A stretch of DNA of 64,000 bases from Sialis fuliginosa (Eukaryota; Arthropoda; Insecta; Megaloptera; Sialidae). Position numbers and translations under genes: made by a program. The notes below the pieces were generated by a model that made no database searches, was not told the origin of the DNA, and saw only the letters and a list, made by a program, of their open reading frames with translations. Position 1 is the first letter of the stretch; every line of letters begins with the position of its first letter. Location of the stretch: positions 868,001 through 932,000 of the forward strand of contig OY540814.1 of the NCBI GenBank assembly GCA_961205875.1. The letters run 5' to 3'. Positions 46,960-58,226 of the stretch are shown here, piece after piece.

Positions 46960-47518
46960 AGGATGTATGGCACGTACAGTCTGAGTCAAAAATAATGTAA
47001 ATTTAGATGCAATGAACGATCAAAATCAAATTATGAATTATTCACTTTAAATGCTTATAAGAAAGTCAAATTGGTTTATACACTATATAAACTATAAAAA
47101 GTACTTTTTTTTAGTACTTCATATGCTTACATATATGAAAAAATATGTAATAAAAACAAATCATTACATTTCAGTACGCCATTTTTTTTTCAATATTTTT
47201 CAGCAGTAATTATTTTTTCTCACAATTTAGTTCTGTATGTGTATAATTTTTTTTATGAAACTTGTTGCTAAATATGTAAGTGACGTGTTGTGAAAATTTC
47301 AGATTTTTCCCGATGCTTAAACCATGTGTTTTATTGGACTATAACCGTCAATACACCATTCTACCATAAGAGCCCATGTTAATTTAAAAAAATAATAACT
47401 TTCAAACTATGTTGTAAAATCTTTTGAAATTTTGTGTGGGTACTTAAGATTTATAAAGGAGTAACTTTCTCAAATGTCAACTATTTCTCGTTGAAATTAG
47501 ATACCTGCCATACATCCT
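46960..47518 (-). mobile_element. TA-flanked MITE, family D copy 2
   Basis: AGGATGTATGGCA / TGCCATACATCCT ends with TA at 46958-46959 and 47519-47520. Inverted relative to 8620-9298 and about 120 bp shorter. Confidence 0.8.
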
Positions 47519-47633
47519 TAAATAAATTCTAATTATTTTTTCCGTCTAAAAAAATTAACAATAAAGCTTAAAATTCAGCTTCATCATGTGGTTTCCCCAT
47601 TTAATTTAACAATTATTACTAAAAACGAAAACT

Positions 47634-48488
47634 CAGGGGTCGAAACAAGTTCAGTGTTTAAAAATACTGATTTTACTGACACAGAAATCTAAAAATACTG
47701 ACTTTTACTGACTATCTGAACCGAGTTAAAACATATTGGTAGTTTTCCAATTACCGCACAAGAGCGCATAATGCGACATTGTGCGCAGCATCGAGTGTTC
47801 CATCGTCGGCAACGCCTCGCACAGACGAGCACTAAGAAAAGCTCTGCTTGCTGGTGTAATGCGCAAGTGATGCCAATAAGTTAACATAAAATTTATAGAT
47901 GTCGTCTTTGAAAACTAATCTGTTTCAACTAAACCTCTGCTAATGCGACATTATGCGGCACTGAGTCGCACTGTGCTCCCGTAATTGGAAAACTACCATT
48001 ATAGGTGTTATGTATTAAAAAAATACTTTTATAATTATTGGCCTCCACCATCCCCTTAGTACCTTTTTATTATGTTCATAACAAAAGTAACAAACATTAC
48101 AGTTAATTTTTCTTACCGAACTTGGCATAGCCAGTGCTAGGGTGAGATTATGTTGTTTATATGTTCATTATGTTAACATAGTATATATACATACATTACA
48201 ATTATGTCATAAAATATCTTCTAAAAATTGGTAATAAATAAATAATACAAATAAGTAAACAAAATAGATAATTATTTCTAATTTAAATATATGTTTCACG
48301 GTAATTAAGTTGTTTTGAAGTCAAATAGTGAGTTTTTTCACGATAAATAGGGCTCCAGTGTGAAAAATTTGAGCTCCAAACCCAAAAAACTGACAAAACT
48401 GACAATTTTTCCAAAAAACTGACTTTCACTAACCGGGTTACAAAAAAAACTAACTTTTACTGATTTTACTGACCGGTTTTGACCCCTG
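47634..48488 (+). mobile_element. Family B MITE, copy 2, carrying a nested insertion
   Basis: Starts CAGGGGTCGAAACAAGTTCA and ends CCGGTTTTGACCCCTG. AAAACT flanks both sides (47628-47633 and 48489-48494), a 6-bp duplication. Interrupted at 47738-47997 relative to copy 1 at 20491. Confidence 0.8.
47738..47997. mobile_element. 260-bp MITE nested in family B
   Basis: Perfect 17-bp ends GGTAGTTTTCCAATTAC / GTAATTGGAAAACTACC, with ATT on both sides (47735-47737 and 47998-48000). Family B copy 1 has the continuous sequence (TTAAAATATATAGGTG), so it acts as the empty site. Richer in CG than its surroundings. A 3-bp target fits PIF/Harbinger, but the family is not certain. Confidence 0.85.
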
Positions 48489-49009
48489 AAAACTATATAA
48501 TAACAAACAAAAAATTACCCCCCCCCACCCGAATTTTCTTCTGCGTTCGCCGCTGACACACACACATTATATTTGTGCTGCAAATGCAATAAAATCGCTG
48601 AGACATCCATTGCAGAAATGCGATAATTTCCGTTCACGTAACTATAAACCAAACATACATATTATAGTCAACCTTCCCCTCCCTGGTTACTCAGATTATT
48701 CGCAATCCGTGATCAAGTCGATACAATTATCTTTGTCCCTTTTTCAGATAAACGATCTGTGTCTGCATGCACATATTTTTATTGTGTTTAAAGTAAAAAG
48801 GAATTTTGTTGAGTCTCGATAATTCGATCATTATCTATCATCAAATTTGCCGTGTCATCGTTTACAGTTAAGTTGCACGTTTTTATAAGGATATCATCTC
48901 CTTTATTAGATCTAGACTTATGAGCAATTCTAAAAATACATTCCCTTATGCCGCAAAATAAGAATATTCATCTTTTAAAATATTTTGTAAAATATCGGTA
49001 TTTTTAAAT
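48489..49009. other. Unannotated DNA
   Basis: A poly-C run at about 48520 and no feature recognised; the ORF at 48610-48822 is unsupported. Confidence 0.35.
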
Positions 49010-49800
49010 AATTTTTAATTTATGAAAAATTTCAATGGGATTTGTCAGAAATAAAACTCACTTTGTATTATAAATATTACATTTCTAATGTCCTTATGTA
49101 AAAAACATAATACACGTTCGTAAAACAACTAATTTGACAATTTGAAAGGTTTACAATTATTTTTGGTTAAAATAATAGTAATAAAGGTTGTAAAAAATTT
49201 AATTATCTGTTAAAAATGCGAAAGACGGGGTTGATTGAACATTCTGTTCATTAGATACAGAGTGTTTACAAAATCCTTGTAAAACAAAACTTTAGGCCCT
49301 TGGTTGAGGGTGTTTCGGAGCAAACATTGCTAGGGAGTTTTCAGGAAATACACATCTGGTCGTGTTCTAATCACTGTTTAAATATGACACCTCATACATT
49401 TTTCCAAATTTGACAGCAGTAAAAAATTCTAAGTTGCCTGGACTAGAATAACTAATTTGACAATTTAAATTTAGTTTCCTAGGCAACATGAATTAGTGAT
49501 GTACGAGTATTAATTAGTATTTAAAATTTTGAGGGTGATTTTCATCCCTTCAATAGCTATTAAGGCACGTACAAATAATAAATTTCTCTTAGGTTCAACT
49601 GAACTACAAGTGTACCAAGTCTTATCAAAATAAGTGAGATAATACTCGCAACGTTCAATTTTTAGACGATAAAAGTTACAAAATTTCGAATATTTCCAAA
49701 CCCCCTAATCCGATTAGCACCAAAATCAATAGGTCTCACTGAGACAAACATTTTCCCCAAAAATAATTCAGATCGGTGCCTTTTTACAGTAGTTATCGAA
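49010..49800 (+). repeat. Family C copy in two blocks
   Basis: 49010-49146 matches the family start and 49446-49800 the remainder. The intervening 300 bp are foreign. AACTAATTTGACAATTT is present at both edges, so about 17-20 bp are duplicated. Confidence 0.55.
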
Positions 49801-49825
49801 AGAAAACAAGACAAACCGCTCAATA

Positions 49826-49995
49826 TAGAGCTGGGCGCGGGCCGTGAATTTTCCTGGTCACGTCGGGTCACGACCGTGACCCACGTGACCGTGAGCGATT
49901 GTCAAATCTTGAAGCATGAGCGTGAATACTTTTTTTTGAAACCGTGAGTGAGCGTGCGTGATCGTGAGCAAAAATTACTCATGCGCTCAGCTCTA
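49826..49995. mobile_element. 170-bp MITE, TAGAGCTGGGCGC ends
   Basis: Starts TAGAGCTGGGCGCGGGCC and ends GCGCTCAGCTCTA (inverted TAGAGCTGAGCGC). Interior is rich in CACGTGACCGTGAGC-type words. hAT-like ends, but the expected 8-bp duplication is not visible. Confidence 0.6.
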
Positions 49996-50073
49996 CTACA
50001 CACGCTATATCAAAATGTCCAGAAAAATGTACTTTGTATTTTTTTAAAACAACTTTTGACACAACCTGTATAA

Positions 50074-50372
50074 TGTCCGGTATCATAAAGGACCTAGCAA
50101 AATTTGCTAGCTAGCAATTACTTTCAAATGGGGTATTAATTCTGTACTAGTATCTATGGATTACCTATGGAATTTAGAGCAGTGACACTTCAACTAATTG
50201 TAACACAGTTGGCATCTTTCACCGTACAAAATAATTTTCATAACATCACCACTGTTTTAATACCGTTGGTATTTACCTACAACGCGTCAAAGTCATCAAC
50301 AAAAAGTTAGATACCTCATTTGAGAGTGCTTGCTAACTAGCAAATTTGCTAGGTCCTTTATGATACCGGACA
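50074..50372. mobile_element. MITE with ~40-bp inverted repeats (TGTCCGGTATCATAAAGG)
   Basis: TGTCCGGTATCATAAAGGAC at the left and its complement at 50353-50372. Pairing continues through CTAGCAAA-TTTGCTAG for about 40 bp. Target duplication not resolved. Confidence 0.75.
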
Positions 50373-50447
50373 TCAATGTAACTATTTTCAAAAACTGCTT
50401 GTCTATCCTGACAACTTTTGCAGTAAAATTTTTCTTCCATTTGTTAA

Positions 50448-50763
50448 CCTTAATATATATAAAGCTCAACGTCTCTCTGTCTGTCCGTTAGTTACCTTAT
50501 CACTCGAGAACCACTTATCCGATTTACGTGGTTTCTTTTTTAATTCATAGGTACATTCTCTGGCCAGGTTATAACTAGGCTAAAAATGATTTGTAATTTT
50601 TGTTCTGATTTGTTTTTTTTTTAGGTACGTTAGGTTTTGATTAGTTATTATTACGATAATAATTAATCGTGTTTGTACTTAATTCAACTATGTATATTTT
50701 TCAAAAATCCTAAACAATAATTCCGTAGTCCAAGCGGGCGAAACCGCGCGGGGCCCAGCTAGT
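50448..50763 (-). repeat. Family R repeat, full copy
   Basis: On the minus strand it starts CTAGCTGGGCCCCGCGCGGT and ends after GACAGACAGAGAGACGTTGA. The start is shared with 63954-64000 and 9641. Class unresolved. Confidence 0.6.
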
Positions 50764-51272
50764 AATAAATAAAATATTGAACTTTGACACAGTCTTGGGA
50801 CAGCCTGTATAACAAACGAATTTTCCCAGACGCACGTACAAATTTAAATCCAGCATGAAATGAAATGAAAAAGCAGATAACAATAGAATCTTTTCGTCAA
50901 TATCGACAATTGCGACTTACGACGCTAACTAGGGCTCCAATGTACGCGCCTCCACCACACCAAACACACAGCAAACGAGAGAGTGGCTGTTACGAGCCAC
51001 TAGTAATGATACGAATCTCGTACAACAGGTGGCGGCATTTATCTGTGTCTCCCGGAATACAATTCTATATACATATAAAACTTTTGGACTTTTCCTCGCA
51101 ATTGACTCCATCGGAGTGTTTATTTTTTATCATCCACGTTAACAAGCGTACTCTCTTCGCTACGTAAACTACACAAACTTTTCTTGAGCAATGTGTATTT
51201 GAACTAATTTAAAACGTTGATTTTATAAACCAAGTGGGAGAATCCGGATTTGCTATAGCATGATTTATTTAT
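50764..51272. other. Unannotated DNA of mixed composition
   Basis: ORFs overlap on both strands at 50865-51167. No domain recognised. CACCACACCAAACACACAGC lies at 50952. Confidence 0.35.
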
Positions 51273-52094
51273 TTTGCTTCCTCGCAATATCGAAGATACG
51301 AGAAGCTTTGTGATGGTTATTTTTTTCGTTTCGGTTTTCGTTCCGGTTCGAGCAAAAAAATGTATTTCGGTTCGGTTCCGGTTTTCGTTCCGCAAAAAAT
51401 AACGGTTTTTCCGGTTTTCGGTTCAGCTCCGAGTGATTAATTAAAAAAAAAATTATTTGTATCAAAAAAAAATGTTCTACCATAATTGAGAATATTTTAT
51501 GGTACTTGTATAATAGTCCGAACGACAATTGAAGTGGGAAATAAGATCATGTTAACGCGCGTATTTTAACATGTACTGAACCGTAAAAACCGATATTTTT
51601 ATTTCGGTTCTGTTCCGGTTTTCATTCCGGCAAAAAATAACGGTTTTTCCGGTTTTCGGTTCAGTTCCGGTTCGAAGCCCTGAAAAAAAGTGTGATTTCA
51701 AAATTTAAATTGATCTTTCCGTTTCAGTAGAGCATTAAATTTCCTATGATTTTACAATGTTTGTTGTAAAATATTCCCTTACAAAGATTTATTTTAAAAA
51801 TTCGTGTTATGTTTTTCTAAATTGATATTTGCTTGGATATATTAAATGTCATTTTGACGTTTTAAAAGTCATTTTGACGTCTGCATTTTAGACTTATATT
51901 GAAATTGTCAAAAAATTTAAAAAATACGAAAAAATAATCAGGTGCATCGTAAGAAAAATTTTAAACTAATATTTTTTTTAAATTGTATAAAAATTAAATG
52001 GTAGGTAATTAATCTGAACACTTTATCGGGTTTAATTTAAATTGTTGAATAATTAACTAACTTTGATGAATGCATTTGCTTAGCAGATGTTTTT
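51273..52094 (-). repeat. Family A, minus copy interrupted by a CGGTTC-rich segment
   Basis: The end TTGCTTCCTCGCAATATCGA is separated from the body (from about 51685) by 51316-51680, which is packed with CGGTTTTCGGTTC words and ends TTCCGGTTCGAAGCCCTG. The inverse of that end, CAGGGCTTCGAACC, is of hAT type. The opposite end was not identified. The minus ORFs at 51204 and 51265 are repeat translations. Confidence 0.6.
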
Positions 52095-52290
52095 TTAAAT
52101 TGATATTTACTTTGATATATTAAATGTCATTTAAACATGTTAAAATTTAGATTTAGATTAAAATTGTCATTAAATTAAAAATATACGAAAAAATAATCAG
52201 GTGCGTTTTATGAAAAATTTCGAACTAATATTTTTTAGTAAAATTGTATAAAAATTAAATGGTTAACTAATGCTAGGCAATTTATTTAAA
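52095..52290 (-). repeat. Family A, partial minus copy in tandem
   Basis: Second partial copy in the same orientation, covering the AAAATAATCAGGTGCGTTTT and AAATGGTTAACTAATGC blocks. Confidence 0.6.
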
Positions 52291-52465
52291 CACATGAAGA
52301 AGAACAGTTGGTTAGCTTGTTGACGGATCGTACTGTAAAATTAAAATGTTCTGAACTGGCTCTTGAGAAATTTTGAATATTTGTCCAAGTACCTAATTCT
52401 TTCCACAAAAGCACTTACAATTTTTGGTACAGTTTATGATTCTTTAAACTATACGGTAAGGTAAA

Positions 52466-52728
52466 CAGGGTGTCCACTGGTTTTTGGAAATAAAATTCCC
52501 TGACTACAGATTCAAAATTCCCTGACTCGGGGAGACCCCAGAACAAGAATGTGCAAAAATAAAATTTGAAGACTTTTTTTTACACTTGTTCTTACTTTCA
52601 ATTGAATAACTTTTTTTTTGTTCGTCAACTTAAATTTATACACTTTTTTCCCTGAAAAAATTAATAAATTCCCTGACTTTCCCTGACCACTTTAGGCTTC
52701 CCTGACTTTCCAGAAAGTGGACACCCTG
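52466..52728. mobile_element. 263-bp MITE, CAGGGTGTCCAC ends
   Basis: CAGGGTGTCCAC / GTGGACACCCTG perfect inverted ends flanked by GTAAA (52461-52465 and 52729-52733). The interior repeats TTCCCTGACT several times. CAGGGTGTCC starts are usual for hAT-type elements. The 5-bp direct repeat is shorter than the standard 8. Confidence 0.75.
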
Positions 52729-52733
52729 GTAAA

Positions 52734-54308
52734 ATAAACAGTGACTTATTTCAAACATTTAAATATCTTTCTTTTAGAAATCATTCTCTAAAAATTGTAT
52801 AAATTTACCCCACACTACTCTACTTTGAAAACGTCAAAAGTACAAACACGATAGTTGTAAATTAAAATACCCAATGTGAAAACAAACATAATACATTTAC
52901 CCACAATAACAACTTTTATAATGGGCTACTACAAAACATACATACAAAAACATGGAATATCTACTATATATAACGAAGTGTCCTCACTCACTCACTGATA
53001 ATCATTTTTTTGACCATTTCCACTCATCGGAGAACCTTGAAATTTGGTATATATATTCCTTGGGGGTAAAAAATAACAACTAGTGGGCCTTTTTTGAAAA
53101 AGTTTATAAATGGGGTAACAAGGGGCCCCCAATTTTTCAAAAAAAAAGTTAGAATTTTTTTATTATTTTTTTTATATTCCTTGGGCGATATAATGTAAGG
53201 TTCAAATTTCAGATTTAAAAAAAAAGAAAAAAAAAGGAAAAAAAAAGTTTTGATGTAAAAAACTATCAAAACGAAAATCGATTTTAGATTTTTTTAATTT
53301 TTTTTAAATACTTTGGTTAATTGACAACCATGAACCCGTGTCTGATTTTTGAAAAAGATATGTTAGAGGAGAAAATAAACAAAATACGTTTACATATAAT
53401 GCGCTTTAAGCATTTACTAAATTAATTGCAAATGTCGTAACTATGGATACATTATATTTTATTGATTATTTTAAAAAAATTTAAATGTCAGTGGCCATTT
53501 AAAATTTTGAAGTGAACAATAAAATATAACAAAAAAGAAATATAAAGAACATAACGAATGAAAAAATATGCACAACTCTAATGTAATATATAATTAAAAT
53601 TTTCATAAATAAATTTGACAAAAAAATTGAAGACAAACAATTACAGCATTCGGACACAATTCGACCAACATTCGGCGATAGATATGTGTTCCCGGTACAA
53701 ATAAAAATTAAGTATATAATGACATTTTTTTAATCTTAAGTCATTGAATTATCAATATTTTTACTTTCATAGGTATAGGTATTTTATTATATTTATTTGT
53801 AATCATAAATATCAGAAGAATTTATATAATTTCAAATTAACATTGTAATTTTAAATGATATTATTTTAATTGTTGTTTGAAACTGTATATCTGTCATCTT
53901 TACCCAATGTACTAACCTAAAATGTACATTTACAAAATTAAAACAAGATGTTGATTTATTGCAAATTGTTACGAAAGCTTCATTCAATTGACAAGACCTA
54001 TATTTGATTGTAATTAATTAATTAATTGTACAAAGGGTGTACGAGTATCTACAAGAGCTAATAATGTATTTATATAGACACATTGATGAATTTTTGAAAG
54101 ACACGAGCAGAAAAACCAAAAATGAAATTATTTTTAATATTCATAAAATGTTCAAATCATGTAAGTACATGATGTAATACAATACATGTACCAGAAGTCA
54201 TAAAATAATTTTTTGTCGTTGTCATATCAGAAACAAATGTCATAATATGTATTTAGTATGCAATATATTTTCATACGACAAGAGTTGAAAACGCATCGTA
54301 AACAAATA
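52734..54308. other. AT-rich unannotated DNA
   Basis: About 1.6 kb with poly-A/poly-T runs (53150-53310), no shared repeats and no coding signal. Confidence 0.4.
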
Positions 54309-54310
54309 TA

Positions 54311-54599
54311 CAGGTAATCCTCGACTTATAATTGTCTTTGTCTCTTTCTTACATGCACATATTACATAAATGAAACAAACAGTTCCGGGAATTTCCCAAA
54401 AATGTAATTTATTATTATTTATGTAGATATTTTTGGGAACCCGCAACTGTTTGTTATGTATAGAAAATGCGATTCGCTTCACATCAAGGAAAACGTCCAA
54501 AGCAAAAATATGTACATATTGTACGTGTTAACTTACAACTTATTCTATTTACGATCGATGTTTAGAAACCTATCTCGGTTGTAAGTCGAGGAATACCTG
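54311..54599. mobile_element. Tigger-like MITE
   Basis: CAGGTAATCCTCGACTTATA at the left and, inverted at the right, CAGGTATTCCTCGACTTACA, with TA on both sides (54309-54310 and 54600-54601). The CAGG(N)AT(A/T)CCTCG start with TA target is typical of Tigger/pogo elements. 289 bp. The minus ORF at 54240-54500 is a chance frame. Confidence 0.8.
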
Positions 54600-54601
54600 T
54601 A

Positions 54602-55747
54602 CTACGATATATAACGTATGTCTTATCAGTTTAAGCGTAAAAAATATCAAAGTTAATATTCAATGTTTTTAAATGCTGCGAGAAGTTCAAACATGCTTGA
54701 CTGATTTAAATTTACTTTTTTCCTTATTTTATATATTACTTACAAAATAACCAAGACGTTCCATTAAAATTTCAGGATTTGTGAAGTGTTCTGTCGTAGG
54801 AAAAGTTTAGGAAGCACTGTTCTACATCATACTTCAATATCAACCAAATTGAGTTATTGAGGGTAAAAAATATATTGAAAAAACCTCATAGAGAAACCAT
54901 ATTTAGTTTGTGCAATAAAGTTTTAACAGGTACGATTTTTCTAAAATATCTTAAAATTAATAAAATTAAAATTGATAAAAACCCAGCTCTAATGAATAAA
55001 TAAGAAAGCACTCCGTCACAGCACTATATTATTCCGTCGCGGGAAAGTACCTACCATATAGGCCAGTCAGGATCCACTCAGGGCTAGCTACGTCACTGGT
55101 TACGATACTATATTATTGTTGGTTACGATATTTCATAAAACAGATATCGGTGCTTAGAATACATTGTCTGGAGGAATACGATAGTAAAAGTTTTAACAGA
55201 TTTTTTAGCGGAAAAGAGAATTTTGTCGCTTATATATGAGATTTTTAGAATCGATAACTCAATTTCGCAAAAAGTGTATCTTACGATACTTTGCCTTGGA
55301 GGGGACGATATAGAAATAATTTAACCAGGTATGTTATAATTTAGGTATATAAAAACATAGTACCTAGCCATGGAATACGGAATTTTATAATTTACGGTTT
55401 CAATATTTTATTTTATTAATTTAGGTTACTATGATTATGTCTCTTTAAAATATTTTGTCGAACAATTAAATGATTTTTGACACATATTAACAATTAAATA
55501 TTTTGAAATGCCTATATTGATTGAAAATTTAAATATGAAGAAACATTTCACTTCTATGAAAGGTAAAATATCGAAATTAATTATTAGGTTTGGTGTAAAT
55601 TTTTCGAAACACAATTTTTCGAATCACAATTTTTCAAATCAAAATTCTTCGAATGAACAATTTTTCGAAAAATTTAAGTTTTATTGTTCAAATTTTAATT
55701 AGTTAATAAAATATTAAGTAAAGTAATATTTGGACATTTTACGATAT
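54602..55747. other. AT-rich unannotated DNA
   Basis: Includes a short AATTTTTCGAAnCAC tandem (55603-55672) that gives a SNHNFSN-type peptide in an ORF at 55508-55702. Otherwise nothing recognised. Confidence 0.35.
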
Positions 55748-56700
55748 CCATACTAATATTATAAATGCGAAAGTGTGTTTGTCTGTCTGTTTTCTGTTTG
55801 TTACCTTTTCACGGCTAAACCGCTTTACCGATTTTGATGAAATTTGGCAGTGAGATAGCTTGCATCCCGAGGACGGACATAGGCTATTTCGTATCTTAAA
55901 AATTCAACCCCTAAGAAATTGCAAGGGGGTAGAAATTTTTTAATTTTTTTTAGTAATTATTATTTTACCCCCCGATACATATGAAGGGTTGTAAGTGGTT
56001 TTATTCGATCCGGCGGGAAAAATACCACGGGGGCGTAGGTTTTAGGGGGCAAAACAACCCTCTATCTCGCATAGGAGCCGAGATATTTACGATTTTGTAT
56101 AATGAAAGAAAACTAAAAATAAGAAAAATTTAATATTTTACCCCCTGTCACATATGAAAAGTTGTAATTGATTACATTCGATCTGGCGGGCAAAAATACT
56201 ACGGAAGAGGGATTATTAGGGGGACAAAACAACCCCTTATCTTACATAGGAGTCGCGACTTATATTATAAATGCGAAAGTGTATCTCTCAGTCTGTCTAT
56301 TTGTTACCTGTTCACGACTAAACTGCTTTACCGATTTTGATGAAATTTGGCAGTGAGATGGCTTACATCCCAAGGACGGATTAAGGCTATTTCATATCTC
56401 GAAAATTCAACCCCTAAGGAATTGCAAGGGGGAGGAAAATTTTAAATTTTTTTTAGTAATTAATATTTTACCCGTTACATATGAAGGGTTGTAAGTGGTT
56501 TTATTCGATCCAGCGGGAAAAATACCACGGGGGTGGGGGTTTTAGGGCGGAAAAACCCCTCTATCTCGCATAGGAGCCGACACATTTACGATTTTGTATA
56601 ATTAAAGAAAACTAAAAATAAGATAAATTTAATATTTTACCCCCTGTCACATATGAAGGGTTTCGAAATCCACGCGAGCGAAGTCGCGGGTAGCAGCTAG
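55748..56700 (-). repeat. Tandem pair of the ACTAGCTGCTACCCGCGG repeat, minus strand
   Basis: Two copies in tandem (about 55748-56260 and 56261-56700). Each starts on the plus strand as TTATATTATAAATGCGAAAG-like sequence, and the pair ends at GCGGGTAGCAGCTAGT. Same family and same tandem arrangement as 7295-8038, in opposite orientation. The ORF at 56168-56356 is a chance frame. Confidence 0.65.
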
Positions 56701-56990
56701 TTGTTTCATATTTTGTAACAAAACCTAATTAAACAGTTGCTCTAAATTCTATCAGAAAATCACATACCAGTCACGTAACAAGTAAAACTATAGCATGTAA
56801 TCATACCCCACCCGCTGTGGTGTCGTTTTCCACTTTGACATAGCCAGGATAAGTTTGTATCTGGGGAAGTTTATTAATCATTTTAAATGTTAATGTTATG
56901 TTAGCAATTTTTCCTACGATGTTAAAATGTTGATATCTAATCGTGAATTATTATGATTTACTTTATACAAGTATCTTTCATATCTTTTTA

Positions 56991-57640
56991 AAATAATTTT
57001 TAATATATGAAAAATTTCAATGGAATTTGTCAGAAATAGAACTCACCTTTGTATTATAAATATTAGTTTTCTAATGTTCGAATGTCAAAAACATAATACA
57101 CATTCGTAGAATAACTAATTTGACAATTTGAATTTAGTTGCATTTGTTTCCAAGGCAACATGAATTATTGACGTATTAATTAGTATTTAAAATATAAATT
57201 TTGAGGGTGGTTTCCACCCCTTCAATAGCTGTTTAAGCACGTACAAATAATAAATGTCCGTTAGATTCAATTGAACTACAAATGTACCAAGTTTCATTAA
57301 AATTAGTGAAATAATACTCGCAACGTTTACTTTTTAGACGATAAAAGTTACAAAATTTCGAAACTTTCCAAACCCCTAATCCGAGTAGCACCAAAATCAA
57401 TAAAAGTACTCACTGAGGCAAACATTTTCCCAAAAAATATTTCAGATCGGTGCATTTTTACGGTAGTTATCGTGAACGAAAGAAAATCTACATCCAGACA
57501 CACACATAGCCGCCATGCGGAAATGAACTTTTCTTTACGTTTTAAAATTAGTACAATCAGAATCTGTCATTATCTCGGACACGTTTTTTCGACGGTATTA
57601 CAATACTTCCATTTCCTTCGGAACATGGAAGTAAAATTAA
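56991..57640 (+). repeat. Family C copy
   Basis: Runs from GAAAAATTTCAATGGAATTT through the GCACGTACAAATAATAAATG block to GAACATGGAAGTAAAA. The ORF at 57472-57780 starts in this repeat and is unsupported. Confidence 0.7.
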
Positions 57641-57665
57641 TCTCCAAGTGTTTGCATCATAGATA

Positions 57666-58226
57666 TATGGGCAAATCCACAGAACGTGGCCGCATTAGCT
57701 TTAAATTAAAATACTCAAATGCTTCTTCAAAATGGAGCATTGAACACACACTCTTCTATGTCGTCTCAAAATCTTCGTAACAAAGAGAAGAATAATTGGT
57801 CTCAATTTCAGGAGTGTGCTTCGGATGTTCCAAATGTTACAGCAAATAAACCAAATAAAAAACGCTGAAATTGCCGTTCGCTGGATAAAACAATCGCGCA
57901 TATGAAATGTAAGAGGTGTGCGCCTTTGAAACTCCGGGAAAAGGTTCATTGTACCAAATTCATTGGTTTGAATTTGAGAAAATTGCGGTGGTATGAATTT
58001 TTCTTTTTTTAAAAGTTCCATTCTGAAAACGTGAAAATAACCGATTTTTCAATGCAAATTGTGCAGCAGTTTTTATATGAATCAAGCAATCGACTTGTAA
58101 CTCCATGTTTACATCCACAATAAAGTATACTTTGAGTTCGTGTACTTATGGGTGGGTAATATACATTCCCACACGCGCACTATTGCCGTTCCCCCAAAGC
58201 GGCCACGTTCTGTGGATTTGCCCATA
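57666..58226. mobile_element. TA-flanked MITE with perfect 28-bp inverted repeats
   Basis: TATGGGCAAATCCACAGAAC (continuing GTGGCCGC) is repeated inverted without a mismatch at 58199-58226. TA at 57664-57665 and 58227-58228. 561 bp, no transposase; the minus ORF at 57701-58021 has no domain. Identical ends suggest a recent insertion. Confidence 0.85.
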
